A stretch of DNA of 6,649 nt from Paracoccaceae bacterium (lineage in GTDB: Bacteria; Pseudomonadota; Alphaproteobacteria; Rhodobacterales; Rhodobacteraceae): assembly GCA_027080755.1 (NCBI GenBank), contig JALWQC010000207.1, positions 1 through 6,649 on the forward strand, written 5' to 3'. Positions 1-6,063 of this stretch are shown one piece after another. Positions within the stretch are counted from its first letter, which is position 1. Every line of letters starts with the position of its first letter. The notes beneath the pieces were generated by a model. The model worked only from the letters and a program-made list of their open reading frames with translations, was not told the DNA's origin and ran no database searches. The translations under genes were made by a program, and so were the position numbers.

Positions 1-554
1 CCCAGCCGCGCGGGATCTATCCCCAGTTCACCGGCCCGTGCATGGATGTCGCCAAAGGCGGCGATGGCATCCTCGGGGGCGGCGGGGAACGGGTGCTCGG
101 GGGCCAGACGGTAATCGACCGCGATCACCACCCCGCCCCACCATTTCGCCAGCTTGGCGCAGGTATGCTGGTGGCTGTCGAGGTCCCCCTGCACAAAACC
201 GCCGCCGTGGTAATAGACCATCGCAGGACGCGCCGGCCCGCCCGCCGCATGGTCCGTATAAAGACGCGCCGCCAGCGGCCCTTCGGCCCCCTGCACCACC
301 AGATCCTCTGTCCGGGCCAAACCGGTTGCCCGCGCATCGAAACGCGCCGCGACATCGCGCAGCTTCTGGCGGCCGCGCTCGATATCCAGCGCCGCTTCGG
401 GGGGCGTCATGGCGTTTGACAGCTCTCCAACGACATAGGCCTTGGGGTCGATCATGGCGCCGCGATAGACAGGGCGGCGGGGATACAGCCGCGCCACAAG
501 CGGTTCGGGCAGAAATACCGCCGGAAGCTTTTTCAAAATCGCCAGATTGTCCAT
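1..554 (-). CDS. Alpha/beta hydrolase, hormone-sensitive-lipase-like (partial, C-terminus outside window)
   Basis: The first 184 codons of a serine esterase/lipase-type hydrolase are visible; the frame is open to the window edge. An oxyanion-hole motif HGGGF lies at residues 116-120 and the family-typical DYRLAPEHPFPAA block at 147-159. Both define the hormone-sensitive-lipase (HSL, family IV) branch of alpha/beta hydrolases. The window stops at about the point where the nucleophile motif GDSAG is normally found, so the catalytic Ser, Asp and His cannot be checked. The ATG at 552-554 is preceded by a G-rich Shine-Dalgarno-like run (GGGGGGAAT just upstream). There is no signal peptide, so the protein is probably cytoplasmic. 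Likely activity is hydrolysis of short-chain esters; the substrate is unknown. It reads in the same direction as the pilus cassette but lies 177 bp downstream of it, and I see no functional link. Confidence 0.88.
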   Translation of the reverse strand, partial: MDNLAILKKLPAVFLPEPLVARLYPRRPVYRGAMIDPKAYVVGELSNAMTPPEAALDIERGRQKLRDVAARFDARATGLARTEDLVVQGAEGPLAARLYTDHAAGGPARPAMVYYHGGGFVQGDLDSHQHTCAKLAKWWGGVVIAVDYRLAPEHPFPAAPEDAIAAFGDIHARAGELGIDPARL

Positions 555-731
555 ATTCCCCCCGCTGGTGGCAAATTTCCCGCCGCGTCTGCGCGTTTCC
601 GCGAAAAACCGGGCCGCCTTAAACCCTTTGTTAACGCCCTTATGCCATAGTGTTTCCATTGAGCGATAGAGGCTTACGAGGTCTCGGGGAGTATCGCGCC
701 GGAAAAATTTTATTCAGGGTGTAGGCCCGCC

Positions 732-1280
732 CTAGCCGTTGTCCAGCGTCACGGACGGATAAAAGCGCGGGGCGTTGATGACCGAGGTCCGCAGGGTTTT
801 GCTGGTAATGCCAACCCAGTCCACCATCGGGATATAGGGCACATAGGTATCCACAATCACGACCGTTTCCAGCGGCGACATGATCGGCATTTCGGCCGGA
901 TCGATATCCGCATCCGTCATCGGGCTGATATTACTGCCACGGGTCTGCGACCACTGCACGGAATGGATCAACCCGCCGGCGCCGTCGTCGTGGTATTCGA
1001 CACTGGTAACCCGCAGGCCCAGACCGTTGCTGATGCGCGGCAACATGCGTTGTTCCAGCGCATAGAGGTTGTCGATGTCGCTCAGGGTCAGGATCTCGCT
1101 GCGCGACACCAGATCGCCGATGGTATAGGTCACCTTGGCGGCGTGGCTGCGGGTGCGGTAGGCGTCGAACCAGACCGCCGTCCCCACAAACCAGAGCAAC
1201 AGAAACGGCAGCCAGATCACGAATTCGATCGTGATGGTGCCTTTTTCGTCGTTACCGAAATTCTTGCCGAACAGTTTCAT
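732..1280 (-). CDS. TadE/TadF-like pseudopilin, last gene of the pilus cassette
   Basis: A 182-residue protein with a short charged N-terminus followed by a class III prepilin-like signal. Gly14 precedes TITIEF, and Glu19 sits at +5 relative to cleavage after Gly14. A hydrophobic helix follows at about 18-39 (FVIWLPFLLLWFVGTAVWF). This is the organisation of TadE/TadF pseudopilins, which a TadV-type peptidase processes and which assist Flp pilus assembly. The rest is a periplasmic domain with no cysteine. The assignment rests on the N-terminal pattern and on its neighbours; TadE versus TadF cannot be decided by eye. AAAGGA lies about 8 bases before the ATG. The start is 21 bp after the stop of the preceding TadE-like gene, which suggests one transcript. 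No convincing intrinsic terminator follows the stop. Confidence 0.82.
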   Translation of the reverse strand: MKLFGKNFGNDEKGTITIEFVIWLPFLLLWFVGTAVWFDAYRTRSHAAKVTYTIGDLVSRSEILTLSDIDNLYALEQRMLPRISNGLGLRVTSVEYHDDGAGGLIHSVQWSQTRGSNISPMTDADIDPAEMPIMSPLETVVIVDTYVPYIPMVDWVGITSKTLRTSVINAPRFYPSVTLDNG

Positions 1281-1301
1281 GCAGGGATCCTTTGTGATGG
1301 C

Positions 1302-1829
1302 CTAGAGCGGCTCGTTCATGAAGGCCGAAAAGGCGACCATATCAAATCCGCCCGAGGGGTCCTTGGTCAGCAAGGCGCCCAGTCCCGTGCCCGGCAACAG
1401 CGGATCGACCACGATGCAGGCCCGCACGAACATGATATCCCCGCGCGAGCCCGGCGTCACCGAGGTGACCGGCGTCACAGCCCCCGTGCGGTCCACGCAG
1501 CCGATGTTGGAGGTGCCCGCATTGCCCAGCGAGCCCCGGTTCAGCACGTCCAGCTCCAGATGCACGGAATTCTCGCAATCCTTGAAAACCGAGGAATATT
1601 CGCAAATCTTCTGTTTCAGAAGGTCGTGGGTCGGCGACGGCCCGTAAACCCCGATGCGCAAATCCCGCACCATCAGATCCAGTCCACGTTCCAGCATCAT
1701 CTGGCGCGTCATCAGCCAGCCGGATTCGAAAACCGAAAAGATCAGCCAGAAAAACATCGGCGCCACCAGAACGAATTCCACCGTCGGGTTGGCGGATTCG
1801 TCTTTCAGGAAGGATTTCAGCATTTCCAT
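1302..1829 (-). CDS. TadE-like pseudopilin, middle gene of the pilus cassette
   Basis: A 175-residue TadE-family protein. A short basic N-terminus leads into PTVEFVLVAPMFFWLIF, with Glu18 in the conserved +5 position of pseudopilins and a single membrane helix at about 19-40. The residue at the expected -1 position is Ala13 instead of the usual Gly. The soluble part has four cysteines (76, 85, 111, 138), which could form periplasmic disulfides. The start chosen is the ATG at 1829-1827, which shares its A with the TGA stop of the upstream TadG-like gene (TGATG), a classic arrangement for translational coupling. A GTG one codon earlier and an ATG two codons later are possible alternatives. The likely role is a minor pilin or membrane-anchored assembly factor for a Flp/Tad pilus. 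Family confidence is good; the exact role is inferred. Confidence 0.85.
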   Translation of the reverse strand: MEMLKSFLKDESANPTVEFVLVAPMFFWLIFSVFESGWLMTRQMMLERGLDLMVRDLRIGVYGPSPTHDLLKQKICEYSSVFKDCENSVHLELDVLNRGSLGNAGTSNIGCVDRTGAVTPVTSVTPGSRGDIMFVRACIVVDPLLPGTGLGALLTKDPSGGFDMVAFSAFMNEPL

Positions 1830-3181
1830 CACTGGATCAACTTCAGCTGGTCGATGTCATTGGCGATAACACGGAAGGCATCGGAAATTTCCACCCCTTC
1901 CACCAGAAACGCATTGTTGGGCGAAGTGGCACAGTTGCGCATCTTCCCCTCGGCTGCGGTGCCGGCAACCTCGAAACCGATGGTATAAATGATAATCCCG
2001 GCCTCCTTGGCCGCGGTGCAGATATGGTCCAGACGGCGATCCCCCTCGCGCCAGTTAACGACTGTTTCCAGCTTGCTGGAGCTGTAGGAAATCGAATGGC
2101 GATGCCAGTAGGCCGGCGAATGCCTGTCGTAATACCAGTCCTTGACCCGCTTGTGGGTGGTATTCACCCCGTCCGTCATCAGGATAACCACCTTCAACGT
2201 GTCATCACTGCTGGAGGTCGAGGGATCCGCATAAGGCCCGGGCCGGTTGGCAAAAGAGGCATCCACCACACCGTCCCCGACCAGACCGGCGGTAACCGGC
2301 TGCGTCTCCGGGTCCAGCAGGGCAACGCCCCATTTCATCCCCATATAGGATGATGTATTCCCCTGCCCGTACAGATTGGAGATCATGTTTTTCAAAACGG
2401 TATTATTGTTGGAAAACGGCAGGATCTGGCGATCGGAGGTCGGGCACCAGTAGTGGCCGCTTCTCCAGCGCCAGTGCTGTTCCTGATCGTATTGCGTCGT
2501 CGGCAGCAGCTCCGTCGTGTAGTAATCCGAGGCCGGAATAGCCAGGCAATAGTCGTAATTCTGCCAGATGTTCACATTGTATTTAGAGGCCAGCGCCGCC
2601 CCCGGATTCACCTGCGCGGAATAGGGCACAACCGATATGGTGGTTTTTTCGCGCGTGGTATCCGTCAGAACCGTATCGACGAATTCGCGGGCCGCATTCT
2701 GCAGCTTGGTCATCTTGCCGTTCCAGGCCATAGAGCCGGACACGTCCAGCACCAGCGAGATTTCCACATTGGTGATGGCTTCCTTGGCAACCCCGTGCGC
2801 CACGGCCGACAGCTGGTTGATGCCGATGATCTTCAAAAAGAACGTGTTGATCCGGACAGAGGCATCCGCCGTCACAAGACGGGAATTCAGCGAAAGCTGG
2901 GAATTCACGTTCAGGTCATAGGTATAATCGCGGAAGGAACGGGAATCGAGGTAATCCTGCACGACCTGTTCCGGGTCGTTCCCCTGCTTGAAAGAGGCGG
3001 CCGCCAGAACCCCGCGGTCCAGCGCATTCTGCAGATCGGCCCGCATGGTTTCCTGACGCATGAAATCCACGGCCATTCCGCCGCCCACAACCATGATCAG
3101 GAAAAGGATGATGACAAATATGGTGATGCCCCCGCTTTCGTTTTCACGAAAGTTGCGCAAGGAACCGTATTTAATATGCAT
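1829..3181 (-). CDS. TadG-like pilus assembly protein with von Willebrand factor A domain
   Basis: A 450-residue protein. An N-terminal Tad-type segment (ESGGITIFVIILFLIMVVGGGMAVDF, about 15-40) gives one membrane anchor. It lacks the Glu+5 of the TadE/F pseudopilins, as expected for TadG. A von Willebrand A domain follows. Its metal-binding (MIDAS) residues are visible: DVSGS at 146-150, the Thr of the GNTSSYMG stretch at 276, and the Asp of MTDG at 337. The end carries the TadG-typical NCATSPNNAFLVEG segment (416-429). Cysteines occur at 212, 246, 388 and 417. Two Tyr/Trp/His-rich stretches (about 206-246 and 349-366) interrupt the domain. I chose the ATG at 3181-3179 because AGGA lies 8 bases upstream and the membrane anchor then sits close to the N-terminus. 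An ATG 25 codons upstream in frame adds a segment without Tad features. TadG proteins are envelope components of the Flp pilus apparatus, exposed to the periplasm. First gene of the cassette. Confidence 0.9.
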   Translation of the reverse strand: MHIKYGSLRNFRENESGGITIFVIILFLIMVVGGGMAVDFMRQETMRADLQNALDRGVLAAASFKQGNDPEQVVQDYLDSRSFRDYTYDLNVNSQLSLNSRLVTADASVRINTFFLKIIGINQLSAVAHGVAKEAITNVEISLVLDVSGSMAWNGKMTKLQNAAREFVDTVLTDTTREKTTISVVPYSAQVNPGAALASKYNVNIWQNYDYCLAIPASDYYTTELLPTTQYDQEQHWRWRSGHYWCPTSDRQILPFSNNNTVLKNMISNLYGQGNTSSYMGMKWGVALLDPETQPVTAGLVGDGVVDASFANRPGPYADPSTSSSDDTLKVVILMTDGVNTTHKRVKDWYYDRHSPAYWHRHSISYSSSKLETVVNWREGDRRLDHICTAAKEAGIIIYTIGFEVAGTAAEGKMRNCATSPNNAFLVEGVEISDAFRVIANDIDQLKLIQ

Positions 3182-3277
3182 ATCTGACGTCCTATTCGTT
3201 GGGATATTGCGGCAGTAATCAGGCACAGCTAATAAAAGCACCGAATCGATCACCATCTACCAAGACCTATCCGGCTG

Positions 3278-3306
3278 AATATACATGTAAAAGGAGTGTT
3301 TTGCAA
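3278..3306 (-). promoter_or_regulatory. Possible sigma70 promoter of the pilus cassette
   Basis: Reading the minus strand, TTGCAA (3306-3301) is followed after exactly 17 bases by TATATT (3283-3278). The -10 matches the consensus at 5 of 6 positions and the -35 at 4 of 6. Transcription would start near 3271, leaving a leader of about 90 nt before the TadG-like ATG. It is the most AT-rich stretch of the 189-bp gap between the tRNA and the cassette. Predicted by eye only. Confidence 0.42.
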
Positions 3307-3370
3307 CAAGACCCCCGCCCGTCACCGCCGGCCGGCCCTTCGGCCAATCCGGCCCCTGGTAGGAAATGTC

Positions 3371-3457
3371 TGGTGCGGTCGAGAAGACTCGAACTTCCAC
3401 GGGAGTTACCCCACAGCGACCTCAACGCTGCGCGTCTACCAATTCCGCCACGACCGC
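3371..3457 (-). tRNA. tRNA-Leu (anticodon GAG)
   Basis: A complete 87-nt tRNA with encoded CCA (complement of 3371-3373). The acceptor stem pairs GCGGTCG with CGACCGC, and the discriminator base is A. The anticodon stem CAGCG/CGCTG encloses the loop TTGAGGT, giving anticodon GAG at 3423-3421, which reads Leu codons CUC and CUU. The long variable arm (GGGGTAACTCCC) is the class II feature expected of tRNA-Leu. The T-arm has the TTCGAGT loop. It lies upstream of the pilus cassette on the same strand. No copy of its 3' end and no integrase is seen in the window, so nothing suggests use as an attachment site here. Confidence 0.96.
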
Positions 3458-3473
3458 ACTTGAGATGTGGCGC

Positions 3474-3502
3474 CGTATAGCACCGGCTTTTGGGCTTGTG
3501 AA
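3474..3502 (-). promoter_or_regulatory. Probable promoter of tRNA-Leu
   Basis: On the minus strand, TTCACA (3502-3497) and TATACG (3479-3474) are separated by 17 bases. The -35 matches the consensus at 5 of 6 positions, and GCTATAC is a plausible alphaproteobacterial -10. Initiation near 3467 would leave a leader of about 10 nt before the tRNA 5' end at 3457, a usual distance for a stable-RNA gene. Confidence 0.55.
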
Positions 3503-3506
3503 GCCC
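3492..3506. repeat. Small perfect inverted repeat between tRNA-Leu and lipB
   Basis: GGGCTT and AAGCCC form a perfect 6-bp inverted repeat around the three bases GTG. It covers the -35 element proposed for the tRNA on one strand and a possible -35 element for lipB on the other. It may be a by-product of back-to-back promoters or a small operator. A tract of Ts does not follow on either strand at a terminator-like distance, so a terminator is unlikely. Confidence 0.5.
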
Positions 3507-3523
3507 TGAAAAGGGGGAATATG
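3496..3523 (+). promoter_or_regulatory. Possible lipB promoter, diverging from the tRNA promoter
   Basis: TTGTGA (3496-3501) is followed after 16 bases by AATATG (3518-3523); TATGGT two bases later gives an 18-base spacer instead. Both hexamers are weak matches. The case rests mainly on the short 59-bp space between the inverted repeat (ends 3506) and the lipB start (3562 would give a leader of about 30 nt). Confidence 0.25.
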
Positions 3524-3561
3524 GTGGCGGGGGTGAAAAAATCCGCAAGGCAGGGAAAATC

Positions 3562-4221
3562 ATGGTGGAATGGACAATATCGCAGGGCCTGACCCCCTAT
3601 CCGCAGGCGCTGGAGCGGATGGAATCGCGGGTCGGCGGCATTCTGGACGGGACGCGGGACGAACAGGTCTGGCTGCTGGAACATCCCCCCCTTTATACCG
3701 CCGGCACCAGCGCCGATCCGGCCGATCTGCTGGATCACGACCGCTTTCCCGTTTACCAGGCGCGCCGCGGCGGCGAATACACCTACCACGGCCCCGGGCA
3801 GCGGGTGGCCTATGCGATGCTGGATCTGAACCGGCGCGGGCGCGATGTGCGCCAATACGTCAACAATCTGGAAGACTGGGTTATCCGCACGCTGGCCGAT
3901 TTCAACGTCATCGGCGAGCGGCGCACGGGCCGCGTCGGGGTCTGGGTCGTGCGTCCGGACAAGCCCCCCCTGCCCGACGGCACCCCGGCCGAGGACAAAA
4001 TCGCCGCCATCGGCGTGCGCATCCGCCGCTGGGTCACCTTCCACGGCATCTCGCTGAACGTGGAACCGGATCTGGACCACTTCGGCGGCATCGTCCCCTG
4101 CGGCATCCGCAACTATGGCGTCACCAGCCTTGTCGATCTGGGCCTGCCGGTAACGATGGAGGACGTGGACATCGCCCTGCGGCGCAATTTCGACGCGGTT
4201 TTCGGGGAAAATCCGGCCTGA
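3562..4221 (+). CDS. lipB: Octanoyl-[acyl-carrier-protein]:protein N-octanoyltransferase LipB (EC 2.3.1.181)
   Basis: LipB moves an octanoyl group from acyl-carrier protein to a lysine of lipoyl domains, for example in E2 subunits of 2-oxoacid dehydrogenases or the glycine-cleavage H protein. LipA then inserts sulfur to make lipoate. The protein has 219 residues, close to the E. coli length of about 213. Hallmarks are visible: EHPPLYTAG (40-48), [13 protein letters not shown] (68-80), and [22 protein letters not shown] starting at 146, which contains the active-site Lys146. GGIVPCGI holds the acyl-accepting Cys180. A loop of about ten residues ([14 protein letters not shown], 132-145) precedes the catalytic Lys; such an extension is usual in alphaproteobacterial LipB. 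The ATG at 3562 has AGGGA six bases upstream. Cytoplasmic. It is divergent from tRNA-Leu and is followed, after 144 bp, by ctaD on the same strand, which appears to have its own promoter. Confidence 0.97.
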   Translation: MVEWTISQGLTPYPQALERMESRVGGILDGTRDEQVWLLEHPPLYTAGTSADPADLLDHDRFPVYQARRGGEYTYHGPGQRVAYAMLDLNRRGRDVRQYVNNLEDWVIRTLADFNVIGERRTGRVGVWVVRPDKPPLPDGTPAEDKIAAIGVRIRRWVTFHGISLNVEPDLDHFGGIVPCGIRNYGVTSLVDLGLPVTMEDVDIALRRNFDAVFGENPA

Positions 4222-4234
4222 CCCCCTGCGACAA

Positions 4235-4248
4235 TTGATCTATGTCAA
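4235..4248. promoter_or_regulatory. FNR/FnrL-type box 1 upstream of ctaD
   Basis: TTGAT-CTAT-GTCAA, one mismatch from the TTGAT-N4-ATCAA consensus for FNR-family regulators (FnrL, FixK, or DNR/NnrR). The centre at 4241.5 is 31 bp, about three helical turns, from the centre of box 2. The two sites would therefore lie on the same face of the DNA. Confidence 0.62.
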
Positions 4249-4265
4249 ATTTTGGCTGTTCTTTA

Positions 4266-4279
4266 TTGATCTAGATCAA
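4266..4279. promoter_or_regulatory. FNR/FnrL-type box 2 upstream of ctaD (perfect palindrome)
   Basis: TTGAT-CTAG-ATCAA is an exact match to the FNR-family consensus and a perfect 14-bp palindrome. Its left half, TTGATC, also serves as the -35 element of the best promoter I can find for ctaD. Bound protein would therefore most simply exclude RNA polymerase. Which family member binds cannot be told from the sequence, because FnrL, FixK and some NO-sensing DNR/NnrR proteins share this motif. Confidence 0.78.
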
Positions 4280-4294
4280 GTCGCAAGCTATCCT
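4266..4294 (+). promoter_or_regulatory. Possible ctaD promoter overlapping FNR box 2
   Basis: TTGATC (4266-4271) and TATCCT (4289-4294) are separated by 17 bases, each matching the sigma70 consensus at 4 of 6 positions. Initiation would fall near 4301, leaving a leader of about 65 nt. In that frame box 2 is centred near -28 and box 1 near -59. A different start site would change the predicted effect of the regulator. Confidence 0.35.
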
Positions 4295-4308
4295 CCTGAC
4301 GGGAGACA

Positions 4309-4331
4309 GTGAATCCGCATCCCGGATTCGC
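4309..4331 (+). promoter_or_regulatory. Hairpin in the ctaD 5' leader
   Basis: GAATCCG (4311-4317) and CGGATTC (4323-4329) form a perfect 7-bp stem around the loop CATCC. A T·G and a G-C pair extend it to nine pairs. It lies about 35 nt before the ctaD start codon and, if transcription starts near 4301, almost at the mRNA 5' end. No U tract follows, so it is not a terminator. It leaves the AGGAGA ribosome-binding site free. Confidence 0.5.
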
Positions 4332-4365
4332 CTTTAATTTGGGACAGGTGTCAGGAGAACAAAAA

Positions 4366-6003
4366 ATGGCAGATGCAGCCACGCACACCCACGACGGACA
4401 TGCCAAGCCGGGCTTTTTCACCCGCTGGTTCATGTCCACCAATCACAAGGATATCGGAATTCTTTACCTGTTCACGGCCGGAACGCTGGGGCTGGTATCC
4501 GTCATCATGACCGTTTTCATGCGACTGGAGCTGATGGAACCCGGCGTGCAGTATATGCTGCTGGACGGGCAGCCCAACGGGCACCTCTGGAATGTGATGA
4601 TCACCTACCACGGCATCCTGATGATGTTCTTCGTGGTGATTCCGGCGCTGTTCGGGGGGTTTGGCAACTATTTCATGCCCCTGATGATCGGCGCTCCGGA
4701 TATGGCGTTTCCGCGCATGAACAACCTGTCCTACTGGCTCTATGTTGCCGGGGCGACGCTGGGGGTTGCCTCCCTGCTTAGTCCGGGGGGAAACGGGCAG
4801 CTTGGCTCGGGCGTTGGCTGGGTCATGTATGCGCCCCTGTCCACCAGCGAGGACGGGATATCCATGGACCTCGCGATCTTCGCGGTGCATCTGTCGGGCG
4901 CGTCCTCGATCCTCGGGGCGATCAACATTATCACCACCTTCCTGAACATGCGCGCGCCGGGGATGACCCTGCACAAAACGCCGCTGTTCGCCTGGTCGAT
5001 CGTGGTTACCGCCTTCCTGATCCTGCTGTCGCTGCCGGTTCTGGCCGGCGCCATCACCATGCTGCTGACCGACCGCAATTTCGGCACCACCTTCTTTGAC
5101 GCCTCCGGCGGCGGGGATCCGGTCCTGTACCAGCATCTGCTGTGGTTCTTTGGCCACCCCGAGGTCTACATGATCATCGTGCCGGGCTTCGGCATCATCA
5201 GCCATGTGATTTCCACCTTCGCGAAAAAGCCGATTTTCGGATATTTGCCAATGGTTTACGCGATGATCTCCATCGGCGTTCTGGGCTTTGTCGTCTGGGC
5301 GCACCATATGTATACGGTCGGCATGTCCACCACACAGCAAAGCTATTTCATGCTGGCAACCATGGTGATCGCGGTCCCGACCGGGGTGAAAATCTTCAGC
5401 TGGATTGCCACGCTCTGGGGCGGCTCGATCGAGTTCAAAACCCCGATGCTGTTTGCTATGGGCTTCCTGTTCCTGTTCACCGTCGGCGGTGTGACCGGCG
5501 TTGTGCTGTCGCAGGCGGCTGTTGACCGCGGCTATCACGACACCTACTACGTCGTCGCCCACTTCCACTATGTGATGAGCCTGGGCGCCGTGTTCTGCAT
5601 CTTTGCCGGTGTCTACTACTGGATCGGCAAAATGTCCGGCCGCCAGTATCCCGAATGGGCCGGCAAGCTGCACTTCTGGATGATGTTTATCGGGGCGAAT
5701 ATCACCTTCTTCCCGCAGCACTTCCTGGGCCGTCAGGGCATGCCGCGCCGCTACATCGACTATCCCGAGCAGTTCGCGACCTGGAACTATGTGTCCTCGA
5801 TCGGGGCCTTCATTACCTTCGCGTCCTTCCTGTTCTTTATCGGGATCGTGTTCTACACCCTGTTCTGGGGCAAGAAAGTCACCTCCAATTCCTATTGGGG
5901 CGAACATGCGGACACGCTGGAATGGACCCTGCCCTGCCCCCCGCCGGAGCATACCTTCGAGACGCTCCCGACGCCGGACATGTGGGACCACTCGAAACAC
6001 TAG
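4366..6003 (+). CDS. ctaD: Cytochrome c oxidase subunit I, aa3-type (EC 7.1.1.9)
   Basis: The catalytic subunit of the proton-pumping aa3 oxidase in the cytoplasmic membrane: it reduces O2 to water with electrons from cytochrome c. It has 545 residues with the hydrophobic pattern expected for 12 helices. All key residues are seen: heme a ligands His82 ([10 protein letters not shown]) and His401, heme a3 ligand His399 (VVAHFHYV), CuB ligands His264, His313 and His314, and the cross-linked Tyr268 (GHPEVY). The D-channel has Asp112, Asn101, Asn119 and Glu266; the K-channel has Lys342. Numbers run 20 below those of the Rhodobacter sphaeroides enzyme throughout, so no insertions or losses occur between these sites. 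This is an A1-type heme-copper oxidase, not cbb3. The ATG at 4366 has AGGAGA seven bases upstream; a GTG 19 codons earlier lacks such a site. Subunits II and III are not in the window, as in relatives where ctaD stands apart. FNR boxes precede it and a terminator follows. Confidence 0.98.
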   Translation: MADAATHTHDGHAKPGFFTRWFMSTNHKDIGILYLFTAGTLGLVSVIMTVFMRLELMEPGVQYMLLDGQPNGHLWNVMITYHGILMMFFVVIPALFGGFGNYFMPLMIGAPDMAFPRMNNLSYWLYVAGATLGVASLLSPGGNGQLGSGVGWVMYAPLSTSEDGISMDLAIFAVHLSGASSILGAINIITTFLNMRAPGMTLHKTPLFAWSIVVTAFLILLSLPVLAGAITMLLTDRNFGTTFFDASGGGDPVLYQHLLWFFGHPEVYMIIVPGFGIISHVISTFAKKPIFGYLPMVYAMISIGVLGFVVWAHHMYTVGMSTTQQSYFMLATMVIAVPTGVKIFSWIATLWGGSIEFKTPMLFAMGFLFLFTVGGVTGVVLSQAAVDRGYHDTYYVVAHFHYVMSLGAVFCIFAGVYYWIGKMSGRQYPEWAGKLHFWMMFIGANITFFPQHFLGRQGMPRRYIDYPEQFATWNYVSSIGAFITFASFLFFIGIVFYTLFWGKKVTSNSYWGEHADTLEWTLPCPPPEHTFETLPTPDMWDHSKH

Positions 6004-6018
6004 AGTGGACAGAAAACC

Positions 6019-6048
6019 AAAAGGCCGGGGTTCGCTCCGGCCTTTTTT
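6019..6048 (+). terminator. Intrinsic terminator of ctaD
   Basis: A ten-bp perfect stem, AAAAGGCCGG (6019-6028) with CCGGCCTTTT (6037-6046), around an 8-base loop. It ends in six consecutive Ts (6043-6048). It starts 16 bp after the ctaD stop. The A run on the 5' side makes it potentially bidirectional, although no converging gene exists here. Confidence 0.9.
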
Positions 6049-6063
6049 CGTAAGGGGGCGCCC

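Noticed and set aside
619..634. TTAA-N8-TTAA in front of the hydrolase, resembling a CtrA site
   Set aside because: CtrA full sites have a 7-base spacer; here it is 8. No fitting promoter accompanies it. In AT-rich intergenic DNA such a match is weak.
684..731. Possible terminator after the pilus cassette (GGG-CCTACA-CCC then AATAAAATTTTT on the minus strand)
   Set aside because: The stem has only three to four pairs and the T run lies several bases away, so it does not meet the usual form of an intrinsic terminator.
963..1988. Long plus-strand open frame (341 codons) across the two pseudopilin genes
   Set aside because: It is antisense to two genes with clear pseudopilin N-termini and has a low-complexity His/Gln/Arg composition typical of a shadow frame.
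3182..3256. 25-codon N-terminal extension of the TadG-like protein
   Set aside because: The extension has no Tad feature and no ribosome-binding site, and it would bury the membrane anchor. The ATG at 3181 has AGGA at good spacing.
3371..3457. tRNA-Leu as integration site of an island carrying the pilus cassette
   Set aside because: No integrase, no direct repeat of the tRNA 3' end and no abrupt change in coding character is visible within the window.
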